A stretch of 64,000 bases of DNA from contig NZ_MUIN01000012.1 in the NCBI RefSeq assembly GCF_002080045.1, positions 323,557 to 387,556 of the forward strand. Direction: 5' to 3'. Of this stretch, positions 33,441 through 42,809 are shown piece after piece (within the stretch, counting starts at the first letter, position 1; each line of letters begins with the position of its first letter). The notes beneath the pieces are model-generated. The model had not been told where the DNA came from and did not search any database. It saw only the letters and a list, made by a program, of their open reading frames with translations. The stretch comes from Pseudomonas sp. Bc-h (GTDB lineage Bacteria > Pseudomonadota > Gammaproteobacteria > Pseudomonadales > Pseudomonadaceae). The translations under genes and the position numbers were made by a program.

Positions 33441-34700
33441 CTAGCGAAGTAGCTCGAGGTTCTCGTCGATGCGTTTCTGAATGATCTGCAAGGTATCCCG
33501 GGTGATCACTTCCGGGTACAGCCTCTCTGCCACCACGGCAAACTCGCTGGCGGCCGCGCAAATCCTGTCAACGGTGCGGTTTGCCACGTCCACGCTGACC
33601 TCGGCTTCCTGCGCAAGCTTGAGCAAAGCCTTGCGGCTTATGGCCAAAGCTTCCCCCATGACGTCCATCTGGTGGTAGCCCCCCGGGCCTTCGCAAAACG
33701 TCACGTCATATGCTGGCGCCAGTTTCCACCCGCCCGAGGCTTGCATGACATAGGCAAAGTTCTTGGGATGGTCGTCTCGGTTGTTGAATGCGACATTGAA
33801 GACCGCACGCTCGAATGCCAGCGCCTTTTCCCGCACGTCATTGGTACACATCTGGGTGGCGCGCAGGAAATTGACGTAGTCCAGAACGCCCGGGGTTTTG
33901 AAGTCGGCTCCGGTGAAGGCCGCAAGACTCTGCATTGGCACCCGCATTCCCAGTTTGCGATCAAAGCGTCTGGTCGCGAAGGCTGCGAGGCCGTTGGGCA
34001 AACTGAAATACCGTGTGTCCTGAGTCTCGATGCCGCATGTGCGTAACCGCTCGGCATAGACCATTTCGATCGCGCACACTTCGGGATGCTCTTCCCGGCC
34101 CGGAAACTTGACCAGCCAGGCTTCAAGTCCCGGCGCTGCAACGGTGGTGAAGACACCGGACGCTGGATCGCGGTAGACCAACGCCTTGGGCCTGGCGCCT
34201 TGGGGGGAGCCCCCTACCAAGAGCAGTTTCTGCAGGAACTCCCCGCCTTCACCGTTAAGAACTTCCTGCACCTCTGCGGCCAGAAGGTCGAGAGAGACTG
34301 GCATTTGCTGTTCCGCCCACTCAGGCGCCACAGGCTCGAACGACATTGCTCCCATCGCGTTATCGCCAATGTACGCAAGACGCTCCAGCGCTCCTATTCG
34401 CGCCGAATTGAGGCCGCGGCGTCTGAACAACCTGTCCATTAGCAGCATGCCCCAGCCGTCGGGCAAGGAGTCATAGACAGGGCCTGGCAATTCCAGTTGA
34501 TGGGATGGAAAACCTTTGCGCAACCTGTCGCCCTTTAGCGGCAGCGTGTAGGACGACAGTTCGAGGCCTCTGCGTTTCGCTTCGTCGCTGTACTCGAACA
34601 CGATCTGCGGACGCACGGAGAGGGCTTTGGTCGAGGCGAGCGTACCCCACAGCCACCGTTCACCCCAACCGTCGTAATAGACCTCGACCTGCTCAAGCAT
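33441..34700 (-). CDS. hipA: HipA-type toxin kinase
   Basis: 419 residues from the ATG at 34700, overlapping the antitoxin stop by eight bases. The N-terminal subdomain has LPDGWGMLLMDRLFRRRG, the form of HipA_N-linked proteins. The nucleotide-loop region is GGSPQGARPKALV. The catalytic loop is NNRDDHPKNFAY (D309, N314) and the metal-binding Asp is in PAYDVTF. HipA kinases phosphorylate targets such as GltX and slow growth. All key motifs are kept, so it should be an active kinase. Its 3' end lies 35 bases from the convergent mexT stop. Confidence 0.88.
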   Translation of the reverse strand: MLEQVEVYYDGWGERWLWGTLASTKALSVRPQIVFEYSDEAKRRGLELSSYTLPLKGDRLRKGFPSHQLELPGPVYDSLPDGWGMLLMDRLFRRRGLNSARIGALERLAYIGDNAMGAMSFEPVAPEWAEQQMPVSLDLLAAEVQEVLNGEGGEFLQKLLLVGGSPQGARPKALVYRDPASGVFTTVAAPGLEAWLVKFPGREEHPEVCAIEMVYAERLRTCGIETQDTRYFSLPNGLAAFATRRFDRKLGMRVPMQSLAAFTGADFKTPGVLDYVNFLRATQMCTNDVREKALAFERAVFNVAFNNRDDHPKNFAYVMQASGGWKLAPAYDVTFCEGPGGYHQMDVMGEALAISRKALLKLAQEAEVSVDVANRTVDRICAAASEFAVVAERLYPEVITRDTLQIIQKRIDENLELLR

Positions 34701-35010
34701 TGTCGGTTTTCCTCTTGATGCGCTGGCGACCGACGCTGTTCTCATAACGGCGAATGTCCTCAAGGCTGTCGAGCCGTGGCATGAACAAGCCTTCAAGCTC
34801 CTTGCTTCGGCCGAGCACCATGGCCACCCGGATCACGTTTTCGAGCCCGACATTGCGTCCGGCCTCAAGATTGGACACCGTGTTGGTCGCGATGCCGGCA
34901 CGGCTTGCAACCTCTGCCTGAGTCATTTGCTGAGTCAAGCGCTCGCTGCGAAGCCGGTCGCACAGGCGCTTGACGATTTCTTCAGGTCTACTGAATCCTA
35001 AATCCAACAT
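34693..35010 (-). CDS. hipB: HipB-type XRE antitoxin
   Basis: 105 residues with a clear XRE helix-turn-helix: LTQQMTQAEVASRAGIATNTVSNLEAGRNVGLENVIRVAMVLGRS. The basic tail ends RRYENSVGRQRIKRK. Antitoxins of this class bind the HipA kinase and repress the operon. The gene precedes and overlaps hipA, as usual for hipBA. Its promoter must lie within the 320 bases before mexE. Confidence 0.88.
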   Translation of the reverse strand: MLDLGFSRPEEIVKRLCDRLRSERLTQQMTQAEVASRAGIATNTVSNLEAGRNVGLENVIRVAMVLGRSKELEGLFMPRLDSLEDIRRYENSVGRQRIKRKTDNA

Positions 35011-35331
35011 AATGTGCGTAAACCGTTAAAAGCTGACATAAAACACAGAATAGTGGATTTATGAAAAATGACAATGTGTGCCGCTAACCGCCCGGAGCTG
35101 CTAGCCGACCCGTTCCAGCACAGCTTTTGTTTACACGTAGAGTTGCGCCTTCGAGGCAAGCATCTCTCAAGTTCAAGCCCACACGCACCCGAACTCGCTC
35201 AGGCCCGTTCCAGAGCCTTTACCAGGCCAAATATCATTCCCACTGATATTTACCTTCGTCGTATTCGATTCGTGCAATAAAACCCTCAGGAACAGAATCC
35301 GCCAATCTTAATAACGTCGGCGGATTTTCCC
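35011..35331. promoter_or_regulatory. Shared hipB/mexE control region
   Basis: 321 bases with no supported gene. The left 60 bases are AT-rich and probably hold the hipB promoter, transcribed leftward. The right part holds the MexT-box-like palindrome at 35229-35251 and the mexE promoter. The ribosome binding site before the mexE ATG is weak (GGCGGATTTTCCC). Confidence 0.5.
35229..35251 (+). promoter_or_regulatory. MexT-binding (nod-box-like) site upstream of mexE
   Basis: AAATATCA-N7-TGATATTT has perfect eight-base arms. It contains ATC-N9-GAT, the core of nod boxes. Read as ATCA-N5-ACTGAT-N4-ACC it follows the MexT consensus ATCA-N5-GTCGAT-N4-ACYAT as I remember it, with a few changes. It lies 81-103 bases before the mexE start, the right place for a LysR activator. 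Confidence 0.7.
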
Positions 35332-36576
35332 ATGGTTCAGTCACTTACTCCTTTGCGCTATCCCCTTGCCGCTTTGGCACTGGTCGTGATCAGTGCTTGC
35401 GGGAAAGGCCCGGAGACAGCTGCTCAAGCACCGGCTGCGGCCAAGGTCAACGTGGCCAAAGTGCTTGAGCAACCGGTCAACGAGTGGGATGAAGTCACCG
35501 CACGCCTGGAAGCGCCGGAAACCGTACAGGTCCGCCCTCGGGTATCCGGTCAGATCGATTCGGTGGCATTTACCGACGGCGCGCTGGTAAAGAAAGGCGA
35601 TCTATTGTTCCAGATAGACCCGCGGCCGTTCGAAGCCGAAGTGCACCGTCTCGAAGCACAACTGCAACAGGCCAAGGCGGCGTCGGTACGCAGCAACAAC
35701 GAAGCCCAGCGTGGCGAGCGTCTGCGCACCAACAACGCGATCTCGGCAGAGCTGGCCGACTCGCGGACCACCACCGCGCAGGAATCCAAGGCTGCCGTGG
35801 CGGCCATTCAGGCCCAGCTTGACCTGGCACGCCTGAACCTGAGTTTCACCCGGGTTACCGCGCCGATCACCGGTCGTGTCAGCCGTGCGGAGATCACCTC
35901 CGGCAACATCGTCACCGCCGACCAGACCATCCTCACCAGCCTCGTTTCCACCGATAAGGTCTATGCCTATTTCGACGCTGACGAGCGCGTGTTCCTCAAG
36001 TACAACCAACTGGCCCGCGACGGCAAACGTGGCGCAACCACTCCGGTGTACATGGGCCTGTCCAACGAAGCCGAAAACCCGCATCAGGGCCAGATGAACT
36101 TCGTCGACAACCAGGTCAATCCGCGCACCGGCACCATCCGCGGTCGCGCCGTGTTCGACAACAGCAAGGGCGAATACACCCCCGGTCTTTACGCTCGCCT
36201 GAAGCTGGTCGGCAGCGGCACCTACTCGGCCATGCTGATCAAGGATGAGGCGGTCGGGACCGACCTGGGCAAGAAATTCGTGCTGGTGGTCGACAAGGAC
36301 AACAAGGCCGTTTACCGCAACGTTGACCTGGGCCCGAAACTCGAAGGCCTGCGGATCGTGCGCAGCGGTCTGGCCAAGGACGACCGCATCGTCGTCAGCG
36401 GCCTGCAGCGTGTGCGTCCGGGCTCGCCGATCGATCCGCAGGACACCCAGATGGCCAGCGCCGAGACCCTCGCCGCTCTGCAACAACAACGCCAAGCACT
36501 TGAAGCCAGCAACCAACCTCAGGCCCAGAAAAAACTGGACGCCAAGGTTGCCGCTGCCGCTACGCCACGCGGTTAA
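35332..36576 (+). CDS. mexE: RND efflux membrane-fusion protein MexE
   Basis: 414 residues. A lipoprotein signal peptide ends at VISACGKGPE, so Cys is lipidated and the protein sits at the inner membrane facing the periplasm. The HlyD-type core starts RPRVSGQIDSVAFTDGALVKKGDLLFQIDPRPFEAEV. A coiled-coil hairpin with AQRGERLRTNNAISAELADSRTT follows, then LNLSFTRVTAPITGRVSRAEITSGN. The match to P. aeruginosa MexE is close throughout. It links the MexF pump to OprN. The efflux set exports chloramphenicol, quinolones and quinolone-signal precursors in P. aeruginosa; the substrates here are presumed similar. Confidence 0.93.
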   Translation: MVQSLTPLRYPLAALALVVISACGKGPETAAQAPAAAKVNVAKVLEQPVNEWDEVTARLEAPETVQVRPRVSGQIDSVAFTDGALVKKGDLLFQIDPRPFEAEVHRLEAQLQQAKAASVRSNNEAQRGERLRTNNAISAELADSRTTTAQESKAAVAAIQAQLDLARLNLSFTRVTAPITGRVSRAEITSGNIVTADQTILTSLVSTDKVYAYFDADERVFLKYNQLARDGKRGATTPVYMGLSNEAENPHQGQMNFVDNQVNPRTGTIRGRAVFDNSKGEYTPGLYARLKLVGSGTYSAMLIKDEAVGTDLGKKFVLVVDKDNKAVYRNVDLGPKLEGLRIVRSGLAKDDRIVVSGLQRVRPGSPIDPQDTQMASAETLAALQQQRQALEASNQPQAQKKLDAKVAAAATPRG

Positions 36577-36588
36577 GGGACACACTCG

Positions 36589-39500
36589 ATGAATTTCTCC
36601 AAATTCTTTATCACACGACCGATCTTCGCAGCGGTGCTATCGCTGTTGATCCTGATCGCCGGTGCCATTTCGCTGTTTCAGCTGCCGATCAGCGAATACC
36701 CGGAAGTCGTGCCGCCAACCGTGGTCGTGCGCGCCAACTTCCCCGGCGCCAACCCCAAGGTCATCGGCGAAACCGTGGCTGCTCCACTGGAACAGGCGAT
36801 CACCGGTGTCGAGAACATGCTGTACATGTCCTCTCAGGCCACAGCCGACGGCAAGCTGACCCTGACCATCACCTTCGCGCTGGGTACCAACCTCGACACC
36901 GCGCAGGTGCAGGTGCAGAACCGCGTTACCCGGACCGAACCGAAGCTGCCGGAAGAAGTGACGCGCATCGGTATCACCGTGGACAAGGCCTCCCCTGACC
37001 TGACCATGGTGGTCCACTTGACCTCCCCTGATCAGCGTTACGACATGCTCTACCTGTCCAACTACGCAGTGCTGAACATCAAGGATGAGCTCGCTCGCCT
37101 GAACGGTGTCGGCGACGTGCAGCTGTTCGGTATGGGCGACTACTCGCTGCGTGTCTGGCTCGACCCGAACAAGACTGCTTCGCGCAACCTCACCGCCACC
37201 GACGTGGTCAACGCCATTCGTGAACAGAACCGTCAGGTTGCAGCCGGCCAGTTGGGCGCACCGCCCTCGCCTAGCGCCACCAGCTTCCAGATGTCAATCA
37301 ACACTCAAGGCCGTCTGGTCACAGAGGAAGAGTTCGAAAACATCATCGTCCGCGCCGGCGAGAATGGCGAAATCACCCGCGTCAAAGACATCGCACGGGT
37401 CGAACTGGGCTCCAGCCAATACGCCCTGCGTTCGCTGCTGAATAACCAGCCTGCGGTGGCGATTCCGATCTTCCAGCGCCCGGGCTCCAACGCCATCGAC
37501 ATTTCCAACGAAGTGCGCGGCGAAATGGAACAGCTGAAGAAGAACTTCCCCGAAGGCATGGACTACAGCATCGTCTATGACCCGACCATCTTCGTGCGTG
37601 GCTCCATCGAAGCAGTGGTTCACACCCTGTTCGAAGCGCTGATCCTGGTTGTACTGGTGGTGATTCTGTTCCTGCAGACCTGGCGTGCCTCGATCATCCC
37701 GCTGGCCGCCGTGCCGGTGTCGCTGATCGGTACGTTCGCAGTCATGCACCTGTTCGGCTTCTCGCTCAACGCGCTGTCATTGTTCGGCCTCGTTCTCGCC
37801 ATCGGTATCGTGGTGGACGACGCCATCGTGGTGGTGGAAAACGTCGAGCGCAACATCGAGCTCGGCCATGAGCCGATGGAAGCCACACAGATCGCCATGC
37901 GTGAAGTGACCGGCCCGATCATCGCGACGGCGCTGGTGCTGTGTGCAGTGTTCGTACCGGCGGCGTTCATCTCCGGCCTCACGGGGCAGTTCTATAAACA
38001 GTTCGCTCTGACCATTGCCATCTCGACAGTCATTTCGGCCTTCAACTCGCTGACCCTGTCGCCGGCGTTGGCGGCGGTCCTGTTGCGCTCCCACGACACC
38101 CCGAAAGACGGCTTCTCGCGCTTCCTCGACAAACTGCTCGGCAGTTGGCTGTTCCGCCCGTTCAACCGTTTCTTCGTCAAAGCCAGTAACGGTTATGTGA
38201 GCACGGTGGGTCGGGTGATCCGCATCAGCGGCGTCGCGCTGGTGGTCTATGCCGGCTTGATCGTCATGACCTGGCTGGGCTTCTCGACCACCCCGACCGG
38301 CTTCGTGCCGCAGCAGGACAAACAGTACCTGGTCGCCTTCGCACAGCTACCGGACGCCGCAAGCCTTGACCGCACCGAGGACGTGATCAAGCGCATGTCC
38401 GACATCGCGCTGAAGCAGCCGGGTGTCGAAAGTGCGGTGGCGTTCCCTGGCCTGTCGATCAACGGTTTCACCAACAGCCCCAACTCCGGCATCGTGTTCG
38501 TGACCCTCAAGCCGTTCGAAGAGCGCAAGGCTGCCAGTGAGTCGGCCGGTGCGATTGCCGGTGCGTTGAATGGCAAGTACGCGTCGATCCAGGAAGCCTA
38601 CATGGCGATCTTCCCGCCGCCGCCGGTTCAGGGGCTGGGTACGATCGGTGGTTTCCGCCTGCAGATCGAAGACCGTGGCAACCTGGGTTATGACGAACTC
38701 TATAAAGAGACGATGAACGTCATTGCCAAGAGCCGCAGCGTGCCGGAACTCGCCGCCCTGTTCACCAGCTACACCGTGAACGTGCCGCAAGTGGACGCCG
38801 CCATCGACCGTGAAAAGGCCAAGACCCATGGCGTGGCCATCAGCGACATCTTCGACACCCTGCAGGTGTACCTGGGCTCGCTGTATGCCAACGACTTCAA
38901 CCGTTTCGGTCGTACCTATCAGGTCAACGTACAAGCTGAACAGAAATTCCGCCAGGACGCCGAACAGATCGGTCAACTGAAAGTGCGCAACAACCTGGGC
39001 GAAATGATCCCGCTGGCGACACTGCTGCACGTCACCAACACCTCGGGCCCGGATCGCGTGATGCACTACAACGGTTTCATTACCGCGGAAATCAACGGTG
39101 CTGCGGGTCCAGGCTTCAGTTCGGGCCAGGCGGAAGCAGCCATGAACAAACTGCTCAAAGAGGAACTGCCCAACGGCATGACCTACGAGTGGACCGACCT
39201 GACCTACCAACAGATCCTGTCGGGCAACACTGCACTGCTGGTCTTCCCGCTCTGCGTGCTGTTGGCGTTCCTGGTACTGGCCGCGCTGTATGAAAGCTGG
39301 AGCCTGCCGCTGGCGGTGATCCTGATCGTACCGATGACCCTGCTGTCGGCCATCGCCGGTGTGATCATCGCCGGTAGCGACAACAACATCTTCACCCAGA
39401 TCGGTCTGATCGTACTGGTGGGCCTGGCCTGTAAGAACGCCATCCTCATCGTCGAGTTCGCCAAGGACGAACAGGAAAAAGGCAAGACGCCGCTGGAGGC

Positions 39501-39780
39501 CGTTCTGGAAGCTTGCCGCCTGCGTCTGCGGCCGATCCTGATGACTTCGTTCGCGTTCATCATGGGTGTCGTGCCACTGGTTCTGTCCAGCGGTGCCGGT
39601 GCCGAAATGCGTCACGCCATGGGTGTCGCGGTGTTCTCCGGGATGCTTGGCGTGACCTTCTTCGGTCTGCTGCTGACACCGGTGTTCTATGTCCTGATTC
39701 GTAATTTCGTCGAACGCAAAGAGGCTCGCAAAGCGGCCAAGGCTCAACGCGTTCAGTCCATCGCTCCGGAGGCTCATTGA
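36589..39780 (+). CDS. mexF: RND multidrug efflux pump MexF
   Basis: 1063 residues, full length for a hydrophobe/amphiphile RND pump. It starts MNFSKFFITRPIFAAVLSLLILIAGAISLFQLPISEYPEVVPPTVVV. Twelve membrane segments fall in two groups. The proton-relay aspartates are in GLVLAIGIVVDDAIVVVENVER, and the matching Lys region is in LIVLVGLACKNAILIVEFAKDEQE. It starts 12 bases after mexE and ends overlapping oprN by one base (TGATG), so the three genes form one operon under MexT. Confidence 0.95.
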   Translation: MNFSKFFITRPIFAAVLSLLILIAGAISLFQLPISEYPEVVPPTVVVRANFPGANPKVIGETVAAPLEQAITGVENMLYMSSQATADGKLTLTITFALGTNLDTAQVQVQNRVTRTEPKLPEEVTRIGITVDKASPDLTMVVHLTSPDQRYDMLYLSNYAVLNIKDELARLNGVGDVQLFGMGDYSLRVWLDPNKTASRNLTATDVVNAIREQNRQVAAGQLGAPPSPSATSFQMSINTQGRLVTEEEFENIIVRAGENGEITRVKDIARVELGSSQYALRSLLNNQPAVAIPIFQRPGSNAIDISNEVRGEMEQLKKNFPEGMDYSIVYDPTIFVRGSIEAVVHTLFEALILVVLVVILFLQTWRASIIPLAAVPVSLIGTFAVMHLFGFSLNALSLFGLVLAIGIVVDDAIVVVENVERNIELGHEPMEATQIAMREVTGPIIATALVLCAVFVPAAFISGLTGQFYKQFALTIAISTVISAFNSLTLSPALAAVLLRSHDTPKDGFSRFLDKLLGSWLFRPFNRFFVKASNGYVSTVGRVIRISGVALVVYAGLIVMTWLGFSTTPTGFVPQQDKQYLVAFAQLPDAASLDRTEDVIKRMSDIALKQPGVESAVAFPGLSINGFTNSPNSGIVFVTLKPFEERKAASESAGAIAGALNGKYASIQEAYMAIFPPPPVQGLGTIGGFRLQIEDRGNLGYDELYKETMNVIAKSRSVPELAALFTSYTVNVPQVDAAIDREKAKTHGVAISDIFDTLQVYLGSLYANDFNRFGRTYQVNVQAEQKFRQDAEQIGQLKVRNNLGEMIPLATLLHVTNTSGPDRVMHYNGFITAEINGAAGPGFSSGQAEAAMNKLLKEELPNGMTYEWTDLTYQQILSGNTALLVFPLCVLLAFLVLAALYESWSLPLAVILIVPMTLLSAIAGVIIAGSDNNIFTQIGLIVLVGLACKNAILIVEFAKDEQEKGKTPLEAVLEACRLRLRPILMTSFAFIMGVVPLVLSSGAGAEMRHAMGVAVFSGMLGVTFFGLLLTPVFYVLIRNFVERKEARKAAKAQRVQSIAPEAH

Positions 39781-41177
39781 TGAAGGCTGCAAAACTCTTC
39801 CTGCCCAGCCTGTTGGTCCTGGCGCTGGCGGCCTGTGCCGTCGGCCCTGACTACAAGAAGCCGGATACCGCGGCGGCCAATATCCAGGCCGCCACGCAGA
39901 GCACGTATGATCGCAGCCGCATCGAAACCATCTGGTGGCAGCAGTTCGATGATCCGACCCTGAACAAGCTGGTTGCCGAGTCACTGCAAGGCAACCGCGA
40001 ACTGCGCGTCGCCTTCGCCCGCCTGAAAGCTGCGCGTGCGATCCGCGATGACATCAGCAACGATGCCATGCCAGTGGTGACCAGCCGCGCCAGCAGCCAG
40101 GTCGGCCGCGCTCAGGTCCCCGGTGAAACCGAGCACCGGGTCAACCAGGAACGTTACGACCTGGGCCTCGACATGGCGTGGGAGATCGACTTGTTCGGTC
40201 GCATCCAGCGCGAACTGGAAGCCAGCGAGGCCGATCAGCAAGTGGCCGAGGCCAATCTGTATCAGCTGCAGGTGACGATGATCGCCGAGCTGGTGGATGC
40301 CTACGGTCAGCTGCGTGGCGCGCAACTGCGAGAAAACATTGCCCGGGACAACCTGAAAAACCAGCAGGATTCGCGCAACGTCACCGTGCAATTGCGTGAC
40401 GAAGGCGTGGGTAACGAGATCGACGTGGTGCGGGCCGATGCGCGTCTGGCCGCCGTGGAAGCGAGCATTCCACAGTTGCAGGCCGAGCAGGTGCGTGAGC
40501 GCAACCGGATCGCGACCCTTCTGGGCGAGCGTCCGGATGCAATGACCGTGAGCCTGGCCCCGGCCAAGCTTCCTGCGATCTCCAAGGCATTGCCGATCGG
40601 TGATCCGACCAAACTGTTGGAAAACCGTCCTGACGTGCTCAGTGCTGAACGGCAACTGGCCGCGCAGACCGCGCGGATTGGCGTGCAGACCGCCGACCTG
40701 TTCCCACGGGTCAGCCTCAGCGGCTTTCTGGGCTTCACCGCCAGCCGTGGTTCGCAGATCGGTTCCGGTGCTGCGCAAGCCTGGGGGCTGGGCCCGAGCA
40801 TCACGTGGGCGGCGTTTGACCTGGGCAGCGTAAGAGCACGGATTCGTGGCGCCAACGCCGATGCCGAGGGCGCGCTGGCCAACTACGAGCAGCAGGTGTT
40901 GCTGGCGCTGGAGGAAACCGAGAACGCCTTCAGCGATTACGACAAACGTCAGCAGCGTCTGGTGTCGCTGGTTCGTCAGAGTGAAGCCAGCCGTTCGGCG
41001 GCCAGTCTGGCGAGCATTCAGTACAAGGAAGGCACAGCCGATTTCCTGGTACTGCTCGATGCCGAACGTGAGCGTCTTGCGGCGGAGGACAGCCAGGCGC
41101 TGGCCGAGATCGATCTGTATCGCGGGATTGTGGCGATCTACAAAGCGCTGGGCGGCGGTTGGCAGCCCAACGCTTGA
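39780..41177 (+). CDS. oprN: Outer-membrane efflux channel OprN
   Basis: 465 residues from the ATG at 39780, which shares its A with the mexF TGA; a TTG one codon before is also in frame. The lipoprotein signal ends at LALAACAVGPDYKKP. Two TolC-type OEP repeats follow, with WWQQFDDPTLNKLVAESLQGNRELR and SYGLD-like strands in each half. It provides the outer-membrane exit duct for MexEF. A strong terminator lies 44 bases downstream. Confidence 0.93.
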   Translation: MKAAKLFLPSLLVLALAACAVGPDYKKPDTAAANIQAATQSTYDRSRIETIWWQQFDDPTLNKLVAESLQGNRELRVAFARLKAARAIRDDISNDAMPVVTSRASSQVGRAQVPGETEHRVNQERYDLGLDMAWEIDLFGRIQRELEASEADQQVAEANLYQLQVTMIAELVDAYGQLRGAQLRENIARDNLKNQQDSRNVTVQLRDEGVGNEIDVVRADARLAAVEASIPQLQAEQVRERNRIATLLGERPDAMTVSLAPAKLPAISKALPIGDPTKLLENRPDVLSAERQLAAQTARIGVQTADLFPRVSLSGFLGFTASRGSQIGSGAAQAWGLGPSITWAAFDLGSVRARIRGANADAEGALANYEQQVLLALEETENAFSDYDKRQQRLVSLVRQSEASRSAASLASIQYKEGTADFLVLLDAERERLAAEDSQALAEIDLYRGIVAIYKALGGGWQPNA

Positions 41178-41220
41178 CCGCAAACCGCTGTCGCGGGGTA
41201 GCGTGATCACTGCCCTGCTC

Positions 41221-41252
41221 AAGCCCCGGACTCATAAGGTTCGGGGCTTTTT
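41221..41252 (+). terminator. Rho-independent terminator of mexEF-oprN
   Basis: AAGCCCCG and CGGGGCTT form an eight-base stem, followed by TTTTTTGTTTTTT. Confidence 0.88.
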
Positions 41253-41344
41253 TGTTTTTTGTGTCGCCTGTGCCAGAGCGATTCCCGTTTGACACCCAGC
41301 GACCACTCCCCGAAGCTGCTCCCCACGCAGAAATGGAAATCGGT

Positions 41345-42442
41345 ATGTCAAAAGCGCCCACTCAGCACACCCCCGCCCAACTCAAGGTCCGCCGTCGCTT
41401 GCAGGCCGCAATTGCGCTGGCGGTCTTGCTGCTGATGATTGGCGCCGGATTGCTCGTGCATGGCTGGAGAACACCGCCCGCAGCCCCCGTGGTCAACCAC
41501 AGCTACGCCGAAGCCCTCGAGCAAGCGCACAATGGCAAACCCGGTGCCGCACGCGTGCTCTATCAGCAACTGAGCCGCACCGACCTGTCCGACATACGCC
41601 GCGCCGGCCTGATCACCGAACTGGCCAACTACCCCAGCGCCCAGGCCCTGAAAATACTCGACGGCGACCTCAAACGCCCTGTTCCGCTCGTTCAGCAAAC
41701 CGCCATCGAAACCGTGATCAGCATGGTTTCCAACACCCAGCGCAGCGTCCTCATCGGCCCCCTGCTTGACGACCCCGATCAGAGCGTTCGCTTCAGCGCG
41801 GTACGCGCATTGCTCGGCCTCACCCCGGACGATATCGGCCTGTATTTCGGCGCATTCCAGGATGCCGCCGAGCAGTACGCAAACACCCTGACCTCGCAAC
41901 CACCCAGCGGCCAGAGCCAAGTGCAACTGGCAACGCTGCTGGTCAATGAAGGCAAACCGGGCAAAGCCTCCGACGCCATCGACCTGGCGTTGAAACTGGA
42001 ACCGAACAACCTGCAGGCCGGACTTGCCCAGGTTCATCTGCTCGACCAGCAGGGCCAGGCAGACCGCTCCCGACAGCAACTCGCGCAACTGCTGGAGAAG
42101 CACCCGCAATCGTCATTACTGCAACATGCGCTGGGCATCTGGCTGTTGCGTCATCAACAAAGCGAATATGCATTGCTGGCGCTGGCCAAGGCCGTCGAGC
42201 TGGAACCCGATAATACCGACTACCGCTACGACCTTGCAGTCGCCCTCCACGACCTGCAGCAACTGGAGCCGGCGCAACGGCAACTGGAGGACATACTGCA
42301 GCGGCAGCCCGCCAACCGCCGCGCCCGCACCTTGCTCATTCAGTACTGGAAAGACGCCGGTCAACTTCAGAAAGTACAGGTGTTGCTGGCGGAGCTCGAG
42401 CAGCTGAATCCTGACGATCCCGCCTTGCAGCAAGGGCTGTAG
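41345..42442 (+). CDS. Membrane-anchored HEAT/TPR repeat protein
   Basis: 365 residues from the ATG at 41345 (MSKAPTQHTPAQLKVRRRL); earlier in-frame starts would read through the upstream terminator. One membrane segment (AIALAVLLLMIGAGLLVHGW, about residues 19-38) places the rest in the periplasm. Residues about 60-170 look like HEAT-type helices (SAQALKILDGDLKRPVPLVQQTAIETVISM, DDPDQSVRFSAVRALLGL). After that come tetratricopeptide repeats (EPNNLQAGLAQVHLLDQQGQ, ALLALAKAVELEPDNTDYRYDLAVALHDL). It is probably a scaffold; partners are unknown. It is independent of the efflux operon. Confidence 0.75.
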   Translation: MSKAPTQHTPAQLKVRRRLQAAIALAVLLLMIGAGLLVHGWRTPPAAPVVNHSYAEALEQAHNGKPGAARVLYQQLSRTDLSDIRRAGLITELANYPSAQALKILDGDLKRPVPLVQQTAIETVISMVSNTQRSVLIGPLLDDPDQSVRFSAVRALLGLTPDDIGLYFGAFQDAAEQYANTLTSQPPSGQSQVQLATLLVNEGKPGKASDAIDLALKLEPNNLQAGLAQVHLLDQQGQADRSRQQLAQLLEKHPQSSLLQHALGIWLLRHQQSEYALLALAKAVELEPDNTDYRYDLAVALHDLQQLEPAQRQLEDILQRQPANRRARTLLIQYWKDAGQLQKVQVLLAELEQLNPDDPALQQGL

Positions 42443-42809
42443 AGAGCGGAGACATGGGCGTACAGCGCACATCCATAGTTTCCGTTTTAGTCCAAGTTTA
42501 AGAAATTACTTACAACGCATTTTCCGAGATGCCGCAATGTCTGTCGCACCTGAGTATCGTGTGACGCAAGTTTCATATAACAATTGCACATCCCCTATTT
42601 TCCAACTGAAAAAAAACGTGCATTATTTGCCCGTAGCGCACCACAACTACCCTGCCTTGGATGAAAAGCTGACAGCGCAACGTTAGTTTCTTCGTTTGAT
42701 CACAATGTCAAGGCACCGGGGCAGTGAAAAGATGAGCACAGGATCCAGACTTGCATCCATGTTGCTTGCGTTGGGCTGACAACAGCCGTTAACCGCCGGA
42801 GTACTATAT
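42443..42809. promoter_or_regulatory. AT-rich leader region of the MvaT-like gene
   Basis: 367 bases without a supported gene. The stretch 42480-42640 is AT-rich (runs such as AACTGAAAAAAAACGTGCATTATTTG) within a high-GC surrounding, typical of promoters of H-NS-like genes, which often bind their own product. GGAG at 42798-42801 is the ribosome binding site for the TTG start at 42810. Confidence 0.5.

Noticed and set aside
38347..39984. Long minus-strand ORF (545 codons) opposite mexF and oprN
   Set aside because: It crosses two well-conserved efflux genes on the other strand and has no recognisable domain.
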